DNA of 64,000 nt, from positions 2,790,001 through 2,854,000 of the forward strand of contig NZ_LR134477.1 in assembly GCF_900637975.1 (NCBI RefSeq). The letters run 5' to 3'. A program made the translations under genes and the position numbers. Position 1 is the first letter of the stretch; every line of letters starts with the position of its first letter. Origin of the DNA: Actinomyces viscosus. Its GTDB lineage: Bacteria; Actinomycetota; Actinomycetes; Actinomycetales; Actinomycetaceae. The notes under the pieces are model-generated. The model saw nothing but the letters and a program-made list of their open reading frames with translations, did not search any database and had not been told where the DNA came from. Positions 47,225 through 57,283 of the stretch are shown in pieces.

Positions 47225-48901
47225 ATGTCTGACACCCACCGCACCCTCAGCGGCTCGCGCCGCGCCTTCCTGGCCGGCACCGGCATGACCGCCCTGACTG
47301 CGCTGACCCTGGCCGCCTGCGGGGCCAACTCGCGCTCGTCGTCGGGCGCCTCGGCCAGCGCCAAGGCCGGCGGCAACCTGACGGTCCTGACCTCCGCCTC
47401 GGACGTCGGCTGGGACCCCGCCAAGAGCCAGTCCATGCCCATGACCTCACTGGGCCTGGTCCACCGGCGCCTGACCACCTGGAAGCTGGCGCCGGGCAAG
47501 CCGGTCGAGCTCGCCCCCGACCTGGCCACCGACACCGGCAAGGTCTCCGACGACGGCCTGACCTGGACCTTCACCCTCAAGAAGGGCCTCAAGCTCTCCG
47601 ACGGCTCGGCCATCACCTCGGCCCACATCAAGCACGGCGTCGAGCGCTCCTTCGCCCCGGCCCTGTCCGGCGGCCTGGGCTACCACAAGTCCCTCCTGGC
47701 CGGCGCCGAGGGATACCAGGGCCCCTACTCCGGCGCCCACCTGGACTCCATCGCCACCCCCGACGAGTCCACCATTGTCTTCCACCTCGCGCGCGCCTTC
47801 GGCGACTGGCCCTGGATCGTCGCCCAGCCGGCCTTCTCCCCGGTCCCCGAGGGGGATGACCCCGCCACCTACTCCCACCAGCCCATTGCCTCGGGGCCCT
47901 ACCAGGTCGGGGAGTACAAGCAGGGCTCGTCCATCACGCTGACGCGCAACCCGAGCTGGTCGAAGGACACCGACGACGTGCGCCTCGCACTGCCAGACAC
48001 CTTCACCTTCTCCCTGGGCCAGGACGAGACCACCGCCTCCCAGCGGCTCATCGCCGACTCCGGGGACGACCGCCACGCCTTCGGCGCCGACCGCGTCTCG
48101 GCCGCCCAGCTCGCCCAGGTCTCGGCCAACAAGAGCGCCAAGTCGCGCCTGGCCACCAGTCCCGAGGGCGGGCCGCTGGCCTTCCTGGCCATCAACGTCC
48201 AGCGCGTCAGCGACCTTGACGTGCGCAAGGCCATCGCCCACGCGGTTGACAAGGCCGCCGTCGTCGCCGCCCTGGGCGGGGAGCTGGGCGCCCAGGCGGC
48301 CACCACATACATCACTCCGGGCATCCCCGGCCGCCAGGACTACGACCTCTACCCCCGCGACGCCGCCAAGGCCAGGGAGCTGTTAACCGGCAAGGCCGTG
48401 CCGGGCCTGGTACTGCTCACCGACAACGGCGCCGCCTCCAAGGCGGTCGCCGAGGCCGTGGGCCAGTCCCTCAAGGAGGCCGGCCTGCAGGTCACCATCG
48501 AGCCGGTCGAGCCCGACACCTTCACCGAGCGCGCCACCAAGGGCGACGGCTCCACCTACGACCTGGCCATCGCCAGCTGGAACCCGGACTACCCCTCGGC
48601 CAATGCCAACATCCAGCCCCTGTTCGCCTCCTCCGAGATCGGCTCCGGCGGCGCCAACTACGCCCGCTACTCCAACGCGGAGGTCGACGCCGCCATCGCC
48701 CAGGCCCAGGCCAACCTCGACGCCTCGGCGGCCCAGACCCAGTGGGCGGCCCTGGATCGCACGATCGCCGAGGAGGTGCCCGTGGTGCCCCTGGCCTACC
48801 GACGCAACTCCTTCCTGCACGGCTCGGGCGTGGCCGGGTTCTTCGTCGAGTCCTACCCCGCCTACCCCAGCTACCAGGTGATCGGAGTGAGCGCCTCATG
48901 A
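47225..48901 (+). CDS. Peptide-type ABC transporter substrate-binding lipoprotein
   Basis: A 558-residue SBP family 5 protein. The signal is S-R-R-A-F-L-A-G-T-G with lipobox L-A-A-C (Cys near residue 36), and an Ala/Ser linker follows. The mature part has G-L-V-H-R-R-L-T-T-W, Y-R-R-N-S-F-L-H near the end and other family-5 blocks. It binds the transported ligand, which is not identified. AAGGAC precedes the ATG. Confidence 0.9.
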   Translation: MSDTHRTLSGSRRAFLAGTGMTALTALTLAACGANSRSSSGASASAKAGGNLTVLTSASDVGWDPAKSQSMPMTSLGLVHRRLTTWKLAPGKPVELAPDLATDTGKVSDDGLTWTFTLKKGLKLSDGSAITSAHIKHGVERSFAPALSGGLGYHKSLLAGAEGYQGPYSGAHLDSIATPDESTIVFHLARAFGDWPWIVAQPAFSPVPEGDDPATYSHQPIASGPYQVGEYKQGSSITLTRNPSWSKDTDDVRLALPDTFTFSLGQDETTASQRLIADSGDDRHAFGADRVSAAQLAQVSANKSAKSRLATSPEGGPLAFLAINVQRVSDLDVRKAIAHAVDKAAVVAALGGELGAQAATTYITPGIPGRQDYDLYPRDAAKARELLTGKAVPGLVLLTDNGAASKAVAEAVGQSLKEAGLQVTIEPVEPDTFTERATKGDGSTYDLAIASWNPDYPSANANIQPLFASSEIGSGGANYARYSNAEVDAAIAQAQANLDASAAQTQWAALDRTIAEEVPVVPLAYRRNSFLHGSGVAGFFVESYPAYPSYQVIGVSAS

Positions 48902-50979
48902 GTGAGTGGAGCCGGGGCGCCGGCGCGCCGAGGGCCGAGGTGGGGCAGACCCCGGCCGGCGGCGCCGGTGAGGCGGTGAGCGTAGCGGACGCGGTTGATG
49001 CTGCTGGTGCCGCTGGCACGGCCGACGGCGCCGGCGGGGCGGTTGGGGCGGCTGACTCTGCTGGTGCCGCTGGCACGGCCGACGCCGTGGGCGGGGCGGC
49101 ACTGAGCCTGCGCGGCTTCGGCGTCGCCTTCGCCGGAAGCGACGCGCCCGCCTCCACCGGGATCGACCTGGAGCTGCGGCCCGGCCGGGTCCAGGCCCTC
49201 GTGGGCGAGTCCGGCTCCGGCAAGTCGGTGACCGCGCTGGGCGCCCTGGGTCTGCTGCCTCCCACCGCCGCTGTTTCCGGCTCGGCGCGCGTCGTCGACC
49301 CCGCCAGGTCTGGAGGCGGGGGTGACGACGCCGGGGCCGCCACCGGGGCCGCTGCGCCCGCCGTCGAGCTCGTGGGCGCCTCCCGCCCGGTGCTCGACGA
49401 CGTGCGCGGGCGGCTCGTCGGCACCATTTTCCAGGAGCCGACCACGGCCCTGGACCCCCTGGAGACCATCGCCTTCCAGATCGGCGAGGCCGTGCGCGCC
49501 CACCCCGGCGCCTTCCGGCGGGCCGGTACCCAGGCCGGTACTGAGCCCAGCAGCGGGATCGGCGGCGGGACCGGGGCAGAGGCCGGTGCCGGGCGCCGTC
49601 GTCGACCGGGACGGGCAGGCCGGTCCGCCAGGCCCCGTAGGCTCAGCCGCGCCGAGGTCGACGCCCGCGTGCGCGAGCTGCTGACCCGCGTGGGCCTGGG
49701 CGGCAAGGGCGGCGAGGAGCTCGAGCGCATCGCCCGTTCCCACCCCCACCAGCTCTCCGGCGGCCAGCTCCAGCGCGCCTGCATCGCCCTTGCCATGGCC
49801 TGCGACCCGCCGGTGCTCATCGCCGACGAGCCCACCACCGCCCTCGACGTCACCGTCCAGGCCGGGATCCTCGACCTGCTGCGCTCCCTGACCCAGGACG
49901 AGGGCGTGGCGGTCCTGCTCATCACCCACGACATGGCGGTCGTCGCGGACGTGGCCGACGACGTCGCCGTCATGCGCCGCGGGACCATCGTCGAGCGCGG
50001 CGCCGTGCGCGAGATCTTCGAGGCGCCCGTCCACGAGTACACCCGCGAGCTGCTCGCCGCCGTGCCGCGCCTGGACTCCCTGCGCCAGGAGGACCCCTTC
50101 GCCGCGGTCGCGCGCGAGTCCGAGAGGCCGGGCGCGAAGGACGCCGAGCCCGTCGTCGCCGTCGAGGGCCTGAACGTCGTCTACCGCAACGGGCGGCGCA
50201 CGGTCCACGCCGTGCACGACGCCTCGCTGACGATCGCGCCGGGGGAGGTCCTGGGGCTGGTGGGCGAGTCCGGCTCGGGCAAGTCCACGATCGCCGGGAC
50301 CCTCACCGGGCTGGTGCCCATCGCCTCGGGCAGCGTGCGCGTCGACGGCGTCGAGGTGGCCGGGGCCAGGCGCCGCGACCTGCTGCCCGTGCGCCGCTCG
50401 ACCGGCGTCGTCTACCAGAACCCTGCCTCCTCGCTCAATCCGCGGCGCACCGTGGGGGCCTCGATCGCCGAGCCCATGCTCATCCACGGCGGCTTCGACT
50501 CCCCGGCCAGGCGGGCCCGCGTGCGCGAGCTGCTGGAGGCGGTGCGCCTGCCGGCCGCCATGGCCGAGCGCTACCCCCACGAGATGAGCGGCGGCCAGCG
50601 CCAGCGGGTGGCGATCGCCCGCGCCCTGGCCCTGGATCCCCGCCTGGTGATCGCCGACGAGCCCACCAGCGCCCTGGACGTCTCCGTGCAGGCGGTGGTC
50701 CTGGACCTGCTGCGCTCGCTGCAGGCCGAGCTGGGCTTCGCCTGCCTGTTCGTCTCCCACGACCTGGCCGTCGTCGACTCCATCGCCGCGCGCACCGTGG
50801 TGCTCAGCGGCGGCCGGGTCGTGGAGTCCGGGCCCACCGAGCAGGTGCTCGCCCGTCCGCACCAGGACTACACCCGGCGCCTGGTGGCGGCCGTGCCCGT
50901 GCCCGACCCGGTCGTGCAGGCCGAGCGCCGAGAGCGCCGTCGGGCCCTCCAGGCCGAGACTGCCGAGCCCGCCGCCTGA
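48898..50979 (+). CDS. Fused double ATPase of the peptide-type ABC transporter (DppD-DppF-like)
   Basis: A 693-residue protein containing two ATP-binding domains in tandem. The first domain has Walker A G-E-S-G-S-G-K-S-V near residue 102, signature L-S-G-G-Q-L-Q-R near 286 and an inserted Ala/Gly/Arg-rich stretch. The second has G-E-S-G-S-G-K-S-T near 458 and M-S-G-G-Q-R-Q-R near 562. The first 70 residues are Ala/Gly/Asp-rich repeats with A-A-G-A-A-G-T-A-D repeated. The gene overlaps the binding-protein stop by four bases and completes the transporter. Confidence 0.9.
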   Translation: MSEWSRGAGAPRAEVGQTPAGGAGEAVSVADAVDAAGAAGTADGAGGAVGAADSAGAAGTADAVGGAALSLRGFGVAFAGSDAPASTGIDLELRPGRVQALVGESGSGKSVTALGALGLLPPTAAVSGSARVVDPARSGGGGDDAGAATGAAAPAVELVGASRPVLDDVRGRLVGTIFQEPTTALDPLETIAFQIGEAVRAHPGAFRRAGTQAGTEPSSGIGGGTGAEAGAGRRRRPGRAGRSARPRRLSRAEVDARVRELLTRVGLGGKGGEELERIARSHPHQLSGGQLQRACIALAMACDPPVLIADEPTTALDVTVQAGILDLLRSLTQDEGVAVLLITHDMAVVADVADDVAVMRRGTIVERGAVREIFEAPVHEYTRELLAAVPRLDSLRQEDPFAAVARESERPGAKDAEPVVAVEGLNVVYRNGRRTVHAVHDASLTIAPGEVLGLVGESGSGKSTIAGTLTGLVPIASGSVRVDGVEVAGARRRDLLPVRRSTGVVYQNPASSLNPRRTVGASIAEPMLIHGGFDSPARRARVRELLEAVRLPAAMAERYPHEMSGGQRQRVAIARALALDPRLVIADEPTSALDVSVQAVVLDLLRSLQAELGFACLFVSHDLAVVDSIAARTVVLSGGRVVESGPTEQVLARPHQDYTRRLVAAVPVPDPVVQAERRERRRALQAETAEPAA

Positions 50980-50983
50980 CACT

Positions 50984-51051
50984 GCGGACGCACCATAGGC
51001 CTCGGTGACTGACCCTGCAGGGGCCGTCCGCGGGCCCTACGGTGCGTCCGC
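50984..51051 (+). terminator. Terminator hairpin after the peptide ABC operon
   Basis: GCGGACGCACC (50984-50994) pairs with GGTGCGTCCGC (51041-51051), with further partial pairing inside. It is five bases past the operon stop. The right arm runs into a fragment of repeat family 2. Confidence 0.65.
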
Positions 51052-51073
51052 GCGACCTACCCTACGAACGCGT
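51052..51073 (+). repeat. Dispersed terminator-like repeat, family 2, fragment D
   Basis: Only the last part (GCGACCTACCCTACGAACGCG) of the family remains here. It lies in the 327-bp gap before the helicase gene. A tandem GCCGTTGTAA pair (51119-51138) follows, near a possible promoter. Confidence 0.6.
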
Positions 51074-51306
51074 GAAGGAGGGACTCTTGGGAGGAGCGGC
51101 GTCCGCTCGTGTTGGAGGGCCGTTGTAAGCCGTTGTAATCTGCGCTCGTCGGCCGGAGCAAGCCGCATCCCTGTCCGCAGCGGCCGTCCATCCGCGGCCA
51201 CCGGCATCCCCACCGGCAGGCCTGCGGTGCGCGCGGAGCCCAGACCGGTCCGACCGGCCCAGGTCGAGCGGGCCGACGCCTGTCCCTCATCACCCATGAA
51301 CCGCCC

Positions 51307-54300
51307 ATGAGCCCCATGAACAGTCCCATAAGCTCTGACAAACTCTCCACCCCGAGGGCCCCCAAGCAGGTCCGGGACTGGCAGAAGAACCTGCTCAACC
51401 TCTCCGCGAGCAACCCGCTCATCAACCGCGCCTCGCACCACATCGTGGAGCCGGTCGAGCTGAGGGTGCCACCCGCGCTCATCGGCCAGGTCGAGGACCT
51501 CGTCAATGACCGTCACCTTATCTCGCTGACCTCGGGCAGGTACCGTCCCGCGAACCTGGCTGGAGACCGCCTCGCTGACGAGGAGGCTCGTCTTGCCGCG
51601 CTCCTGGCCGAGCACACCATCGAGACCGAGCTGACCGCCACCGAGCGTGTGCAACGCCTCCAGGCCCTGGCCACCAGTGCCCGCACCGCCGTCGAGGAGA
51701 CCGGGGCCAACAACCTCTACCTGGCGATCGGGACCCTGCACTGGGAGAGCAGCGGCAGGCGCCTGCGCTCCCCGCTCATCCTCATTCCGGTGAATCTGGA
51801 GCGCACTGGCGATGACTTCGGCATCGGCCTGGATGAGACCGGTGTGTCGACGCCGAACTACTCCTTCCTCGACCGCTTCGAGCGCGACACCGGCATCGAC
51901 CTGGCCGAGCTGAGGGTGCCGGCGCGTGACGAGCACGGCATCGACCTGGAGTCCATTCTCGACGGCGTGCGCGGCCGGCTCGGGCGGGCGGGCTGGGGCG
52001 ACGTCGTCACGCCAACGGTCCACCTGGGACTCTTCCGCTTCTCCACCTACAGAATGTGGAGGGACCTCGAGGACCACTGGCAGTCCATGACGGAGAACCC
52101 GCTGGTCGCCCGCCTGGCGGGACTGCGCGACGATACCGGGGACATCAACGGAGGCGCGGTCCCGGCCGGCGGGGAGGTCGACATCGACCGGGAGGTCGAG
52201 AACCTGCCCCTGGCGGCCGACTCCGCACAGGCCCGGGTCGTGGCCGATGCCGTCGCCGGACGCAGCCTTGTCGTCGAGGGACCGCCCGGGACGGGCAAGT
52301 CCCAGACCGTCTCCAACCTCATCTTCCGTGCTCTGGCCACGGGGCGCACCATCATGTTCGTCGCCGAGAAGAAGTCCGCCCTCGACGTCGTCGCCCGCCG
52401 CCTGCGCGAGGAGACCGGGATCGGGGACCTGCTGCTCAACCTTCACGACAACGGCATGAGGCCGACCGCCGTGCGCGAGGCGCTGCGCCGGGCCCTGGCC
52501 CTGCAGCCGGGAGAGGGCGGAGACGGCGCCAGTACCGACGCCAGGACCGGCGACGCGGCCGACCGTCCCGCACCGGCCGCGCTGCGCGCCGAGCTGGCCG
52601 GGATCCGTGCCGAGCTCGACGCCTACCGCCGCGGCCTGTACGAGCCGGGCCCGAAGGGTCCCTCCTACGCCGACGCCCGTGAGAAGCTCGCCCAGCTTCG
52701 GGACTCCGGGGACCCTGAGAGCCCCGCCGCCGCCCAGGCCCAGGCCGCTCTGGAGGAGCGCGCCCGAGCCACCGGCCTGGACACCTTCGACGCCGCCGCC
52801 CACAACCGGCTCATCGAGCGCTACCGCAGCACCCAGGAAGAACTCCGTCGGGCCCTGAGCCTCGAGCTGGTCGACGTCGTCCTGACCCACCGAGACCGGG
52901 TCCTCCAGAACGCCGGCTCCCGGGTGGATGGGCTGCGCCATGAGCTCAACCGGCGCCGGAGCACCATGAGCGTGCGCGAGCTGATGAGCACCTACGGGGA
53001 CCTCATCACCGCCCTGACGCCCTGCCTGCTCGTCTCGCCGGATTCGGTGGCCCGCTTCTTCCCGGCCGACCGCCGCTACGTGGACATCGTCGTCTTCGAC
53101 GAGGCCTCCCAGATCCGGGTGGCCGACGCCGTGGGCGCCATGGGGCGCGGCCGCAGCGTGGTCGTCGTCGGCGACCCCAAGCAGATGCCGCCCGCCCCCG
53201 GCGCCGGCGAGACGAGCGGAGGCCAGGCGCCCGAGGCCGACTCCATCCTGATGAGGTGCCTGGAGTGCGGCCTGCTCCAGCGCCGGCTCACCTGGCACTA
53301 CCGCAGCCGCGACGAGTCCCTCGTGGCCTTCTCCAATCGCCACTACTACGGGGGTGCGCTGCTCACTTTCCCCAGTCCGCTGACCATGTCAACCGGGCCC
53401 GACGACGCCCCCGGCGGGCACGGCATCTCGCTGCGCAGGGTGGCCGGCAGCTACTTCAGGCCCGAGGACCGGGCCAGGCGCTCCAAGGCTCGACCGAGCA
53501 CCAACCCGCACGAGGCCAGGCGTGTGGTCGAGGAGGTGCTCCGCCACTTCGAGGCCTCCCCGGACCGCCCGCCCTCGCTGGGCGTCATCACCTTCAACGA
53601 TCGCCAGCGCGAGCTCATCGAGAAGCGCTTGCGCGAGGGCGCCTCGCCCCGGGTCATCGAGGCGCTCGACGTCCGCGACGGCCTGTTCGTCAGGAACCTG
53701 GAGAACGCCCAGGGCGAGGAGCGTGACACCATCCTGTTCTCCGTCACCCTGGCCGCCAACGCCCGGGGCGAGGTACCACTGAGCTTCGGGGCGCTCAACC
53801 ACGCCGGTGGCGAGCGGCGCCTCAACGTGGCCATCACCCGGGCCCGCCGGCAGATCATCGTCTTCACCAGCTTCGACCCCCAGGACCTGCACGCCGAGCG
53901 GACCTCCCACCGGGGCGTCAAGGACCTGCGCGCCTACCTCCACCAGGCCGCCCAGCGGCGGGCGCCCCGGGCCCTGCCGGCCTCGCGCAGCCCGCTGAGC
54001 TGGCACCGCCACGAGATCGCCGAGGCGCTGGAGGCGGCCGGGCTCACGGTCCGTACCGGCGTCGGCCACTCCACCTTCGAGATCGACCTCGTGCTGGCGC
54101 GAGTCGACCAGCCCGCCCTCCCCACCGTCGCCGTCATGCTCGACGGGCCGCAGTGGAACCAGCGGGAGAGCGTCGTGGACCGGGACCTGCTGCCGGTCGA
54201 CGTCCTGCACACGATGGGCTGGCAGCGGGTCGAACGGGTCTGGATGCCCGAGTGGCTGGCGGACCCGCAGGCCGTCGTCGCCCGGCTCGTCGAGGCCGCC

Positions 54301-55035
54301 GGTGGTCGCTGGACGCCGGTGACGCCGTCGACAGCAGCGCCCGAACCGGAGGCGGCCGGCCCGATCGAGGCCGCCGGGCCGCAGACCGACGACGACGCAG
54401 ATGACGCGGAGACGGGGGACCAGGTCGACGCGAGCGCTGGTGCAGGCATTGATGCAGGCGCTGGCAGCCCCGGCACGGGTCCCGCCTCCGGCCCGCGAGC
54501 CCCGGGCAGCGAGTACACCGCCTGGAGCCCGGCGGGCGTGCGCCCGGTGGAGATCCTCGACCGGGCCGGCACCGATGCGGAGGCCAGGAAGGTGCTCGTC
54601 GAGGTCGCCACCGCCATCTGCCGGGTCGAGGCCCCGATCGCGCGGCGCCGGCTCTACGTCAAGATCTCCCGTGCCTTCGGACTGTCACGAACCGTCAAGT
54701 CGCGTCAGGAGTCGATCAGGGCCGCTCTGGGGGAGGCCTTCGCCTACTTCGACGAGGACGGCTTCGTGTGGGCCAGCCGGGACGACGCGCTCGCGGCCCC
54801 GTCCTACCGCCGCAACGCCCTGGACCACGTGGACTCCATCCAGGAGATCCACCCCCGCGAGCTGGTGGGGCTCATGGTTCAGGCGCGTGCCAAGAACCCG
54901 GAGTGGGTCTCCCGGGAGGACCTGTTCACGTGGGCGCTCAAGCGTCTGAGCGCCAAGAAGCGCAGTCTCGGTGCGCGCGGGGTGTCGGAGGCGCTCACCA
55001 GGGCCCTCAAGGAGGCTGAGCGCGAGCAGTCGTAG
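51307..55035 (+). CDS. DUF4011-type superfamily 1 helicase with nuclease-like and DUF3320 domains
   Basis: A 1242-residue protein. The DUF4011 start (about 15-270: W-Q-K-N-L-L-N-L-S-A-S-N-P-L-I-N) is followed by Walker A G-P-P-G-T-G-K-S-Q-T near 325, DEAS box V-V-F-D-E-A-S-Q-I near 596, G-D-P-K-Q-M-P-P, and late helicase motifs N-V-A-I-T-R-A-R. A restriction-endonuclease-like region follows (about 900-990: F-E-I-D-L-V-L, V-M-L-D-G-P-Q-W, D-R-D), then DUF3320 (about 1085-1140). The family usually exceeds 1400 residues; the spacer between the ATPase halves is short. It is probably a nucleic-acid remodelling or defence protein; the substrate is unknown. Confidence 0.82.
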   Translation: MSPMNSPISSDKLSTPRAPKQVRDWQKNLLNLSASNPLINRASHHIVEPVELRVPPALIGQVEDLVNDRHLISLTSGRYRPANLAGDRLADEEARLAALLAEHTIETELTATERVQRLQALATSARTAVEETGANNLYLAIGTLHWESSGRRLRSPLILIPVNLERTGDDFGIGLDETGVSTPNYSFLDRFERDTGIDLAELRVPARDEHGIDLESILDGVRGRLGRAGWGDVVTPTVHLGLFRFSTYRMWRDLEDHWQSMTENPLVARLAGLRDDTGDINGGAVPAGGEVDIDREVENLPLAADSAQARVVADAVAGRSLVVEGPPGTGKSQTVSNLIFRALATGRTIMFVAEKKSALDVVARRLREETGIGDLLLNLHDNGMRPTAVREALRRALALQPGEGGDGASTDARTGDAADRPAPAALRAELAGIRAELDAYRRGLYEPGPKGPSYADAREKLAQLRDSGDPESPAAAQAQAALEERARATGLDTFDAAAHNRLIERYRSTQEELRRALSLELVDVVLTHRDRVLQNAGSRVDGLRHELNRRRSTMSVRELMSTYGDLITALTPCLLVSPDSVARFFPADRRYVDIVVFDEASQIRVADAVGAMGRGRSVVVVGDPKQMPPAPGAGETSGGQAPEADSILMRCLECGLLQRRLTWHYRSRDESLVAFSNRHYYGGALLTFPSPLTMSTGPDDAPGGHGISLRRVAGSYFRPEDRARRSKARPSTNPHEARRVVEEVLRHFEASPDRPPSLGVITFNDRQRELIEKRLREGASPRVIEALDVRDGLFVRNLENAQGEERDTILFSVTLAANARGEVPLSFGALNHAGGERRLNVAITRARRQIIVFTSFDPQDLHAERTSHRGVKDLRAYLHQAAQRRAPRALPASRSPLSWHRHEIAEALEAAGLTVRTGVGHSTFEIDLVLARVDQPALPTVAVMLDGPQWNQRESVVDRDLLPVDVLHTMGWQRVERVWMPEWLADPQAVVARLVEAAGGRWTPVTPSTAAPEPEAAGPIEAAGPQTDDDADDAETGDQVDASAGAGIDAGAGSPGTGPASGPRAPGSEYTAWSPAGVRPVEILDRAGTDAEARKVLVEVATAICRVEAPIARRRLYVKISRAFGLSRTVKSRQESIRAALGEAFAYFDEDGFVWASRDDALAAPSYRRNALDHVDSIQEIHPRELVGLMVQARAKNPEWVSREDLFTWALKRLSAKKRSLGARGVSEALTRALKEAEREQS

Positions 55036-55056
55036 CCCCGCTAGTGCGGGGAGCGC

Positions 55057-55129
55057 CGCGCGGTCGTACCTTGTGCCTCGCGTTCGAGGGGTAGAGGGCG
55101 CGACCGCGCGACCTACCCTACGAACGCGT
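55057..55129 (+). repeat. Dispersed terminator-like repeat, family 2, copy C
   Basis: It begins 22 bases after the helicase stop and carries the same blocks. The rest of the 555-bp gap to 55590 holds no credible gene. A TATGAT box near 55240 may be part of the next gene's promoter. Confidence 0.8.
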
Positions 55130-55590
55130 GAGGTGCAGGGGCTGCAGGGCGGGTCCGCGCGGGCCCCGGCCGGTCCCGTTGGATCACGGGAGGATCACGA
55201 CGGGCGTCATGACCAGGTCGTTTGTGCCAGCACCGACACTATGATCCTTATCACTCGTCGGTGCTTCCCGAGTTGCTCCGGCTCGACGGCGACCAGGACT
55301 TTTCTCCGGCTTGGCGGCGCCGTTGTAGACAGCCGAGAAGACATGGCGTCGGAGGAATGGCGAGGGGGAGTTCTGCCCGGATATCGGGCTCCTCGATTTC
55401 AAAAGATCACGATCAGGTCGCAGTTGAAGTCTCCAGTTGAGTAGCATCCCCAGTGCTGGCAGCCGTGGGTGCCTCCTGCGCCGGGCTCGCGAGCCGGCGT
55501 CGTCGCTGGCACCGAGCCGCGCCCGGACAGCCCCGGCAACCGGCGCCTTCCTCAGCAATACTCCCGATCCTCCACCGCAAGGAGCCTGAC

Positions 55591-56646
55591 ATGTCCGCCT
55601 ACGTCCGCTACTACCGGCGGCTTCAGGCACTCACTCAGCGCCTGAGCACCTACCTGGACCGGTTGGAGGCTCGCGCCCGGGAGTTCGGCGTCAGCTCGGC
55701 CCGCACCGCGATGGAGATGCAGATCACCGACCCGGCCTCCGTCTCCGCCTTCCGCTCGGAGGTCGAGGCCCAGATCATGTTCCTGCACACCAAGGCCCAA
55801 CGGGTCTTCGCCAAGCACTTCGCCCCCTTCCTGGACATCGACGCCGACCTGTCCATCGAGGAGGACCGTCAGCTCTCCGCCCGCCTCCAGGACGCGGCCA
55901 ACCTCGTGGCCGGCTTCGAGGTGCGCCTGCGCAACATCATCGAGGAGGTCTTCGCCCCCGGCCGCGCCGAGCAGGCCCGCGAGGAGTGGAACCGGGCCAT
56001 GACCGACTGGCGCCAGGCCCAGTTCTCCTTCACCTGCGACAAGTGCGGGGACCCGGTGCCGCTGCCCGAGCTCTACCACATGCCGGTCTTCATCACCTGC
56101 CCGCGCTGTAAGTCGCGCGTGGCCTTCCAGCCGACCGAGGCCATGGCGGCCGCGCCCACCTGGGCCAAGGAGGTCGCCAAGACCACCTGCTACGCCGAGT
56201 GGCAGAAGTCCGAGTCGGAGCAGTCCGCCGAGGAGGGGGTGGGGCTGGCCTTCTTCTACTACGTCGACTACGCCATCGCCCACCACCTCATGATGAACCG
56301 CCTCCTGCCCTTCTACGTGCGCTCCGAGGGCGGGCAGGAGTCCCTGCGCCGCGACGTGCGCAACGCGCTGGCCACGCGCACCCACCAGCTGCGCCCCGAC
56401 GAGGTCTCCCCCCAGTACCACGCCATGGAGTACGTCAACTTCATGGGCGGCCTGGGCCGCTCGGCCCAGATCCTGGGCCAGGAGGGCCTGAACGACCGCC
56501 GCCAGCTCATCCTCCAGACGGTGCGCGACATCATGCGCCCCGACGAGCCGCTGGCCCGCTCCATCCTGGACAACACCTTCACCGAGGAGCTGTGGAGCCA
56601 GCAGGCCCACGCCGCCGACCAGCTCTCCTGCGAGGTGCCCCGCTAG
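55591..56646 (+). CDS. Hypothetical protein with central zinc ribbon
   Basis: A 351-residue protein of unknown function. The N-terminal half is helical (about 1-145). A zinc-ribbon-like C-D-K-C near 150 and C-P-R-C near 171 form a C2C2 site. The C-terminal half is helical again, with Y-Y-V-D-Y-A-I-A-H-H-L-M-M-N. CAAGGAG lies before the ATG at 55591. It opens a five-gene group that runs to 62173, all on the plus strand. Confidence 0.7.
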   Translation: MSAYVRYYRRLQALTQRLSTYLDRLEARAREFGVSSARTAMEMQITDPASVSAFRSEVEAQIMFLHTKAQRVFAKHFAPFLDIDADLSIEEDRQLSARLQDAANLVAGFEVRLRNIIEEVFAPGRAEQAREEWNRAMTDWRQAQFSFTCDKCGDPVPLPELYHMPVFITCPRCKSRVAFQPTEAMAAAPTWAKEVAKTTCYAEWQKSESEQSAEEGVGLAFFYYVDYAIAHHLMMNRLLPFYVRSEGGQESLRRDVRNALATRTHQLRPDEVSPQYHAMEYVNFMGGLGRSAQILGQEGLNDRRQLILQTVRDIMRPDEPLARSILDNTFTEELWSQQAHAADQLSCEVPR

Positions 56647-56809
56647 CGTTCCCACCCGCCGCCCGCCCGGCCTGGCCCGCCGGCGAAGCGGACGCGGCCT
56701 GAAGCCCGACGACGCCGACCGCGCATCCTGCGCCGCGCCCGTCGCCTCATCAGCTCTTCGTCCCCCGCGTGGCCCCGCGCCGCTCGACACCATTCCCGAA
56801 AGGACCACC

Positions 56810-57283
56810 ATGGTCGGCTTCCGCAAGAAGTCCCAAGACAGCTCCTCCACCGCCAGGTCCTCCACCGCCAGGGCGGCTGGGCGAGGAGGCTCCGGCGCCT
56901 CGGGCGCACCGCAGCGCTCCCGCGCCGCGCGCACCGAGCCCGCAGCCCGCGCCGGGAAGGGACGGCGCACCACCGCCTCCGCCCGCCGGGGGTACAAGAC
57001 CCCCGAGCAGATGGACTCGCGCTGCCTGACCCTGGCCGAGTCGGCCTCCGGGGTGCTGGGCCGTTCCCTGGACCAGGCCCTGGGGCGCCTCCCGGACGGC
57101 CCCGGCGCCCCTGCCGCCTCCGGCGCGGCGGGCGGCCCGTCCCCGGTGAGCTGGCCCGACGCCGTCGGCGCTTCGGGCTCGACTAGGGGCAAGGGGGCTT
57201 CTCCGGGTAGCGTGCGCAGCGCACAGACCGGAGCCGGCCAGGTCGACACGGTCGCGGACATCGCGTCCGACATCGAGTTCTGA
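56810..57283 (+). CDS. Hypothetical Ala/Ser/Arg-rich protein
   Basis: A 157-residue low-complexity protein: basic and Ser/Ala-rich from 1 to 62, then a short Y-K-T-P-E-Q-M-D-S-R-C-L-T-L-A-E helix region, then Gly/Pro-rich to an acidic end. GAAAGGA lies before the ATG. It has the codon use and spacing of a real gene, but no family is recognised. Confidence 0.6.
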   Translation: MVGFRKKSQDSSSTARSSTARAAGRGGSGASGAPQRSRAARTEPAARAGKGRRTTASARRGYKTPEQMDSRCLTLAESASGVLGRSLDQALGRLPDGPGAPAASGAAGGPSPVSWPDAVGASGSTRGKGASPGSVRSAQTGAGQVDTVADIASDIEF

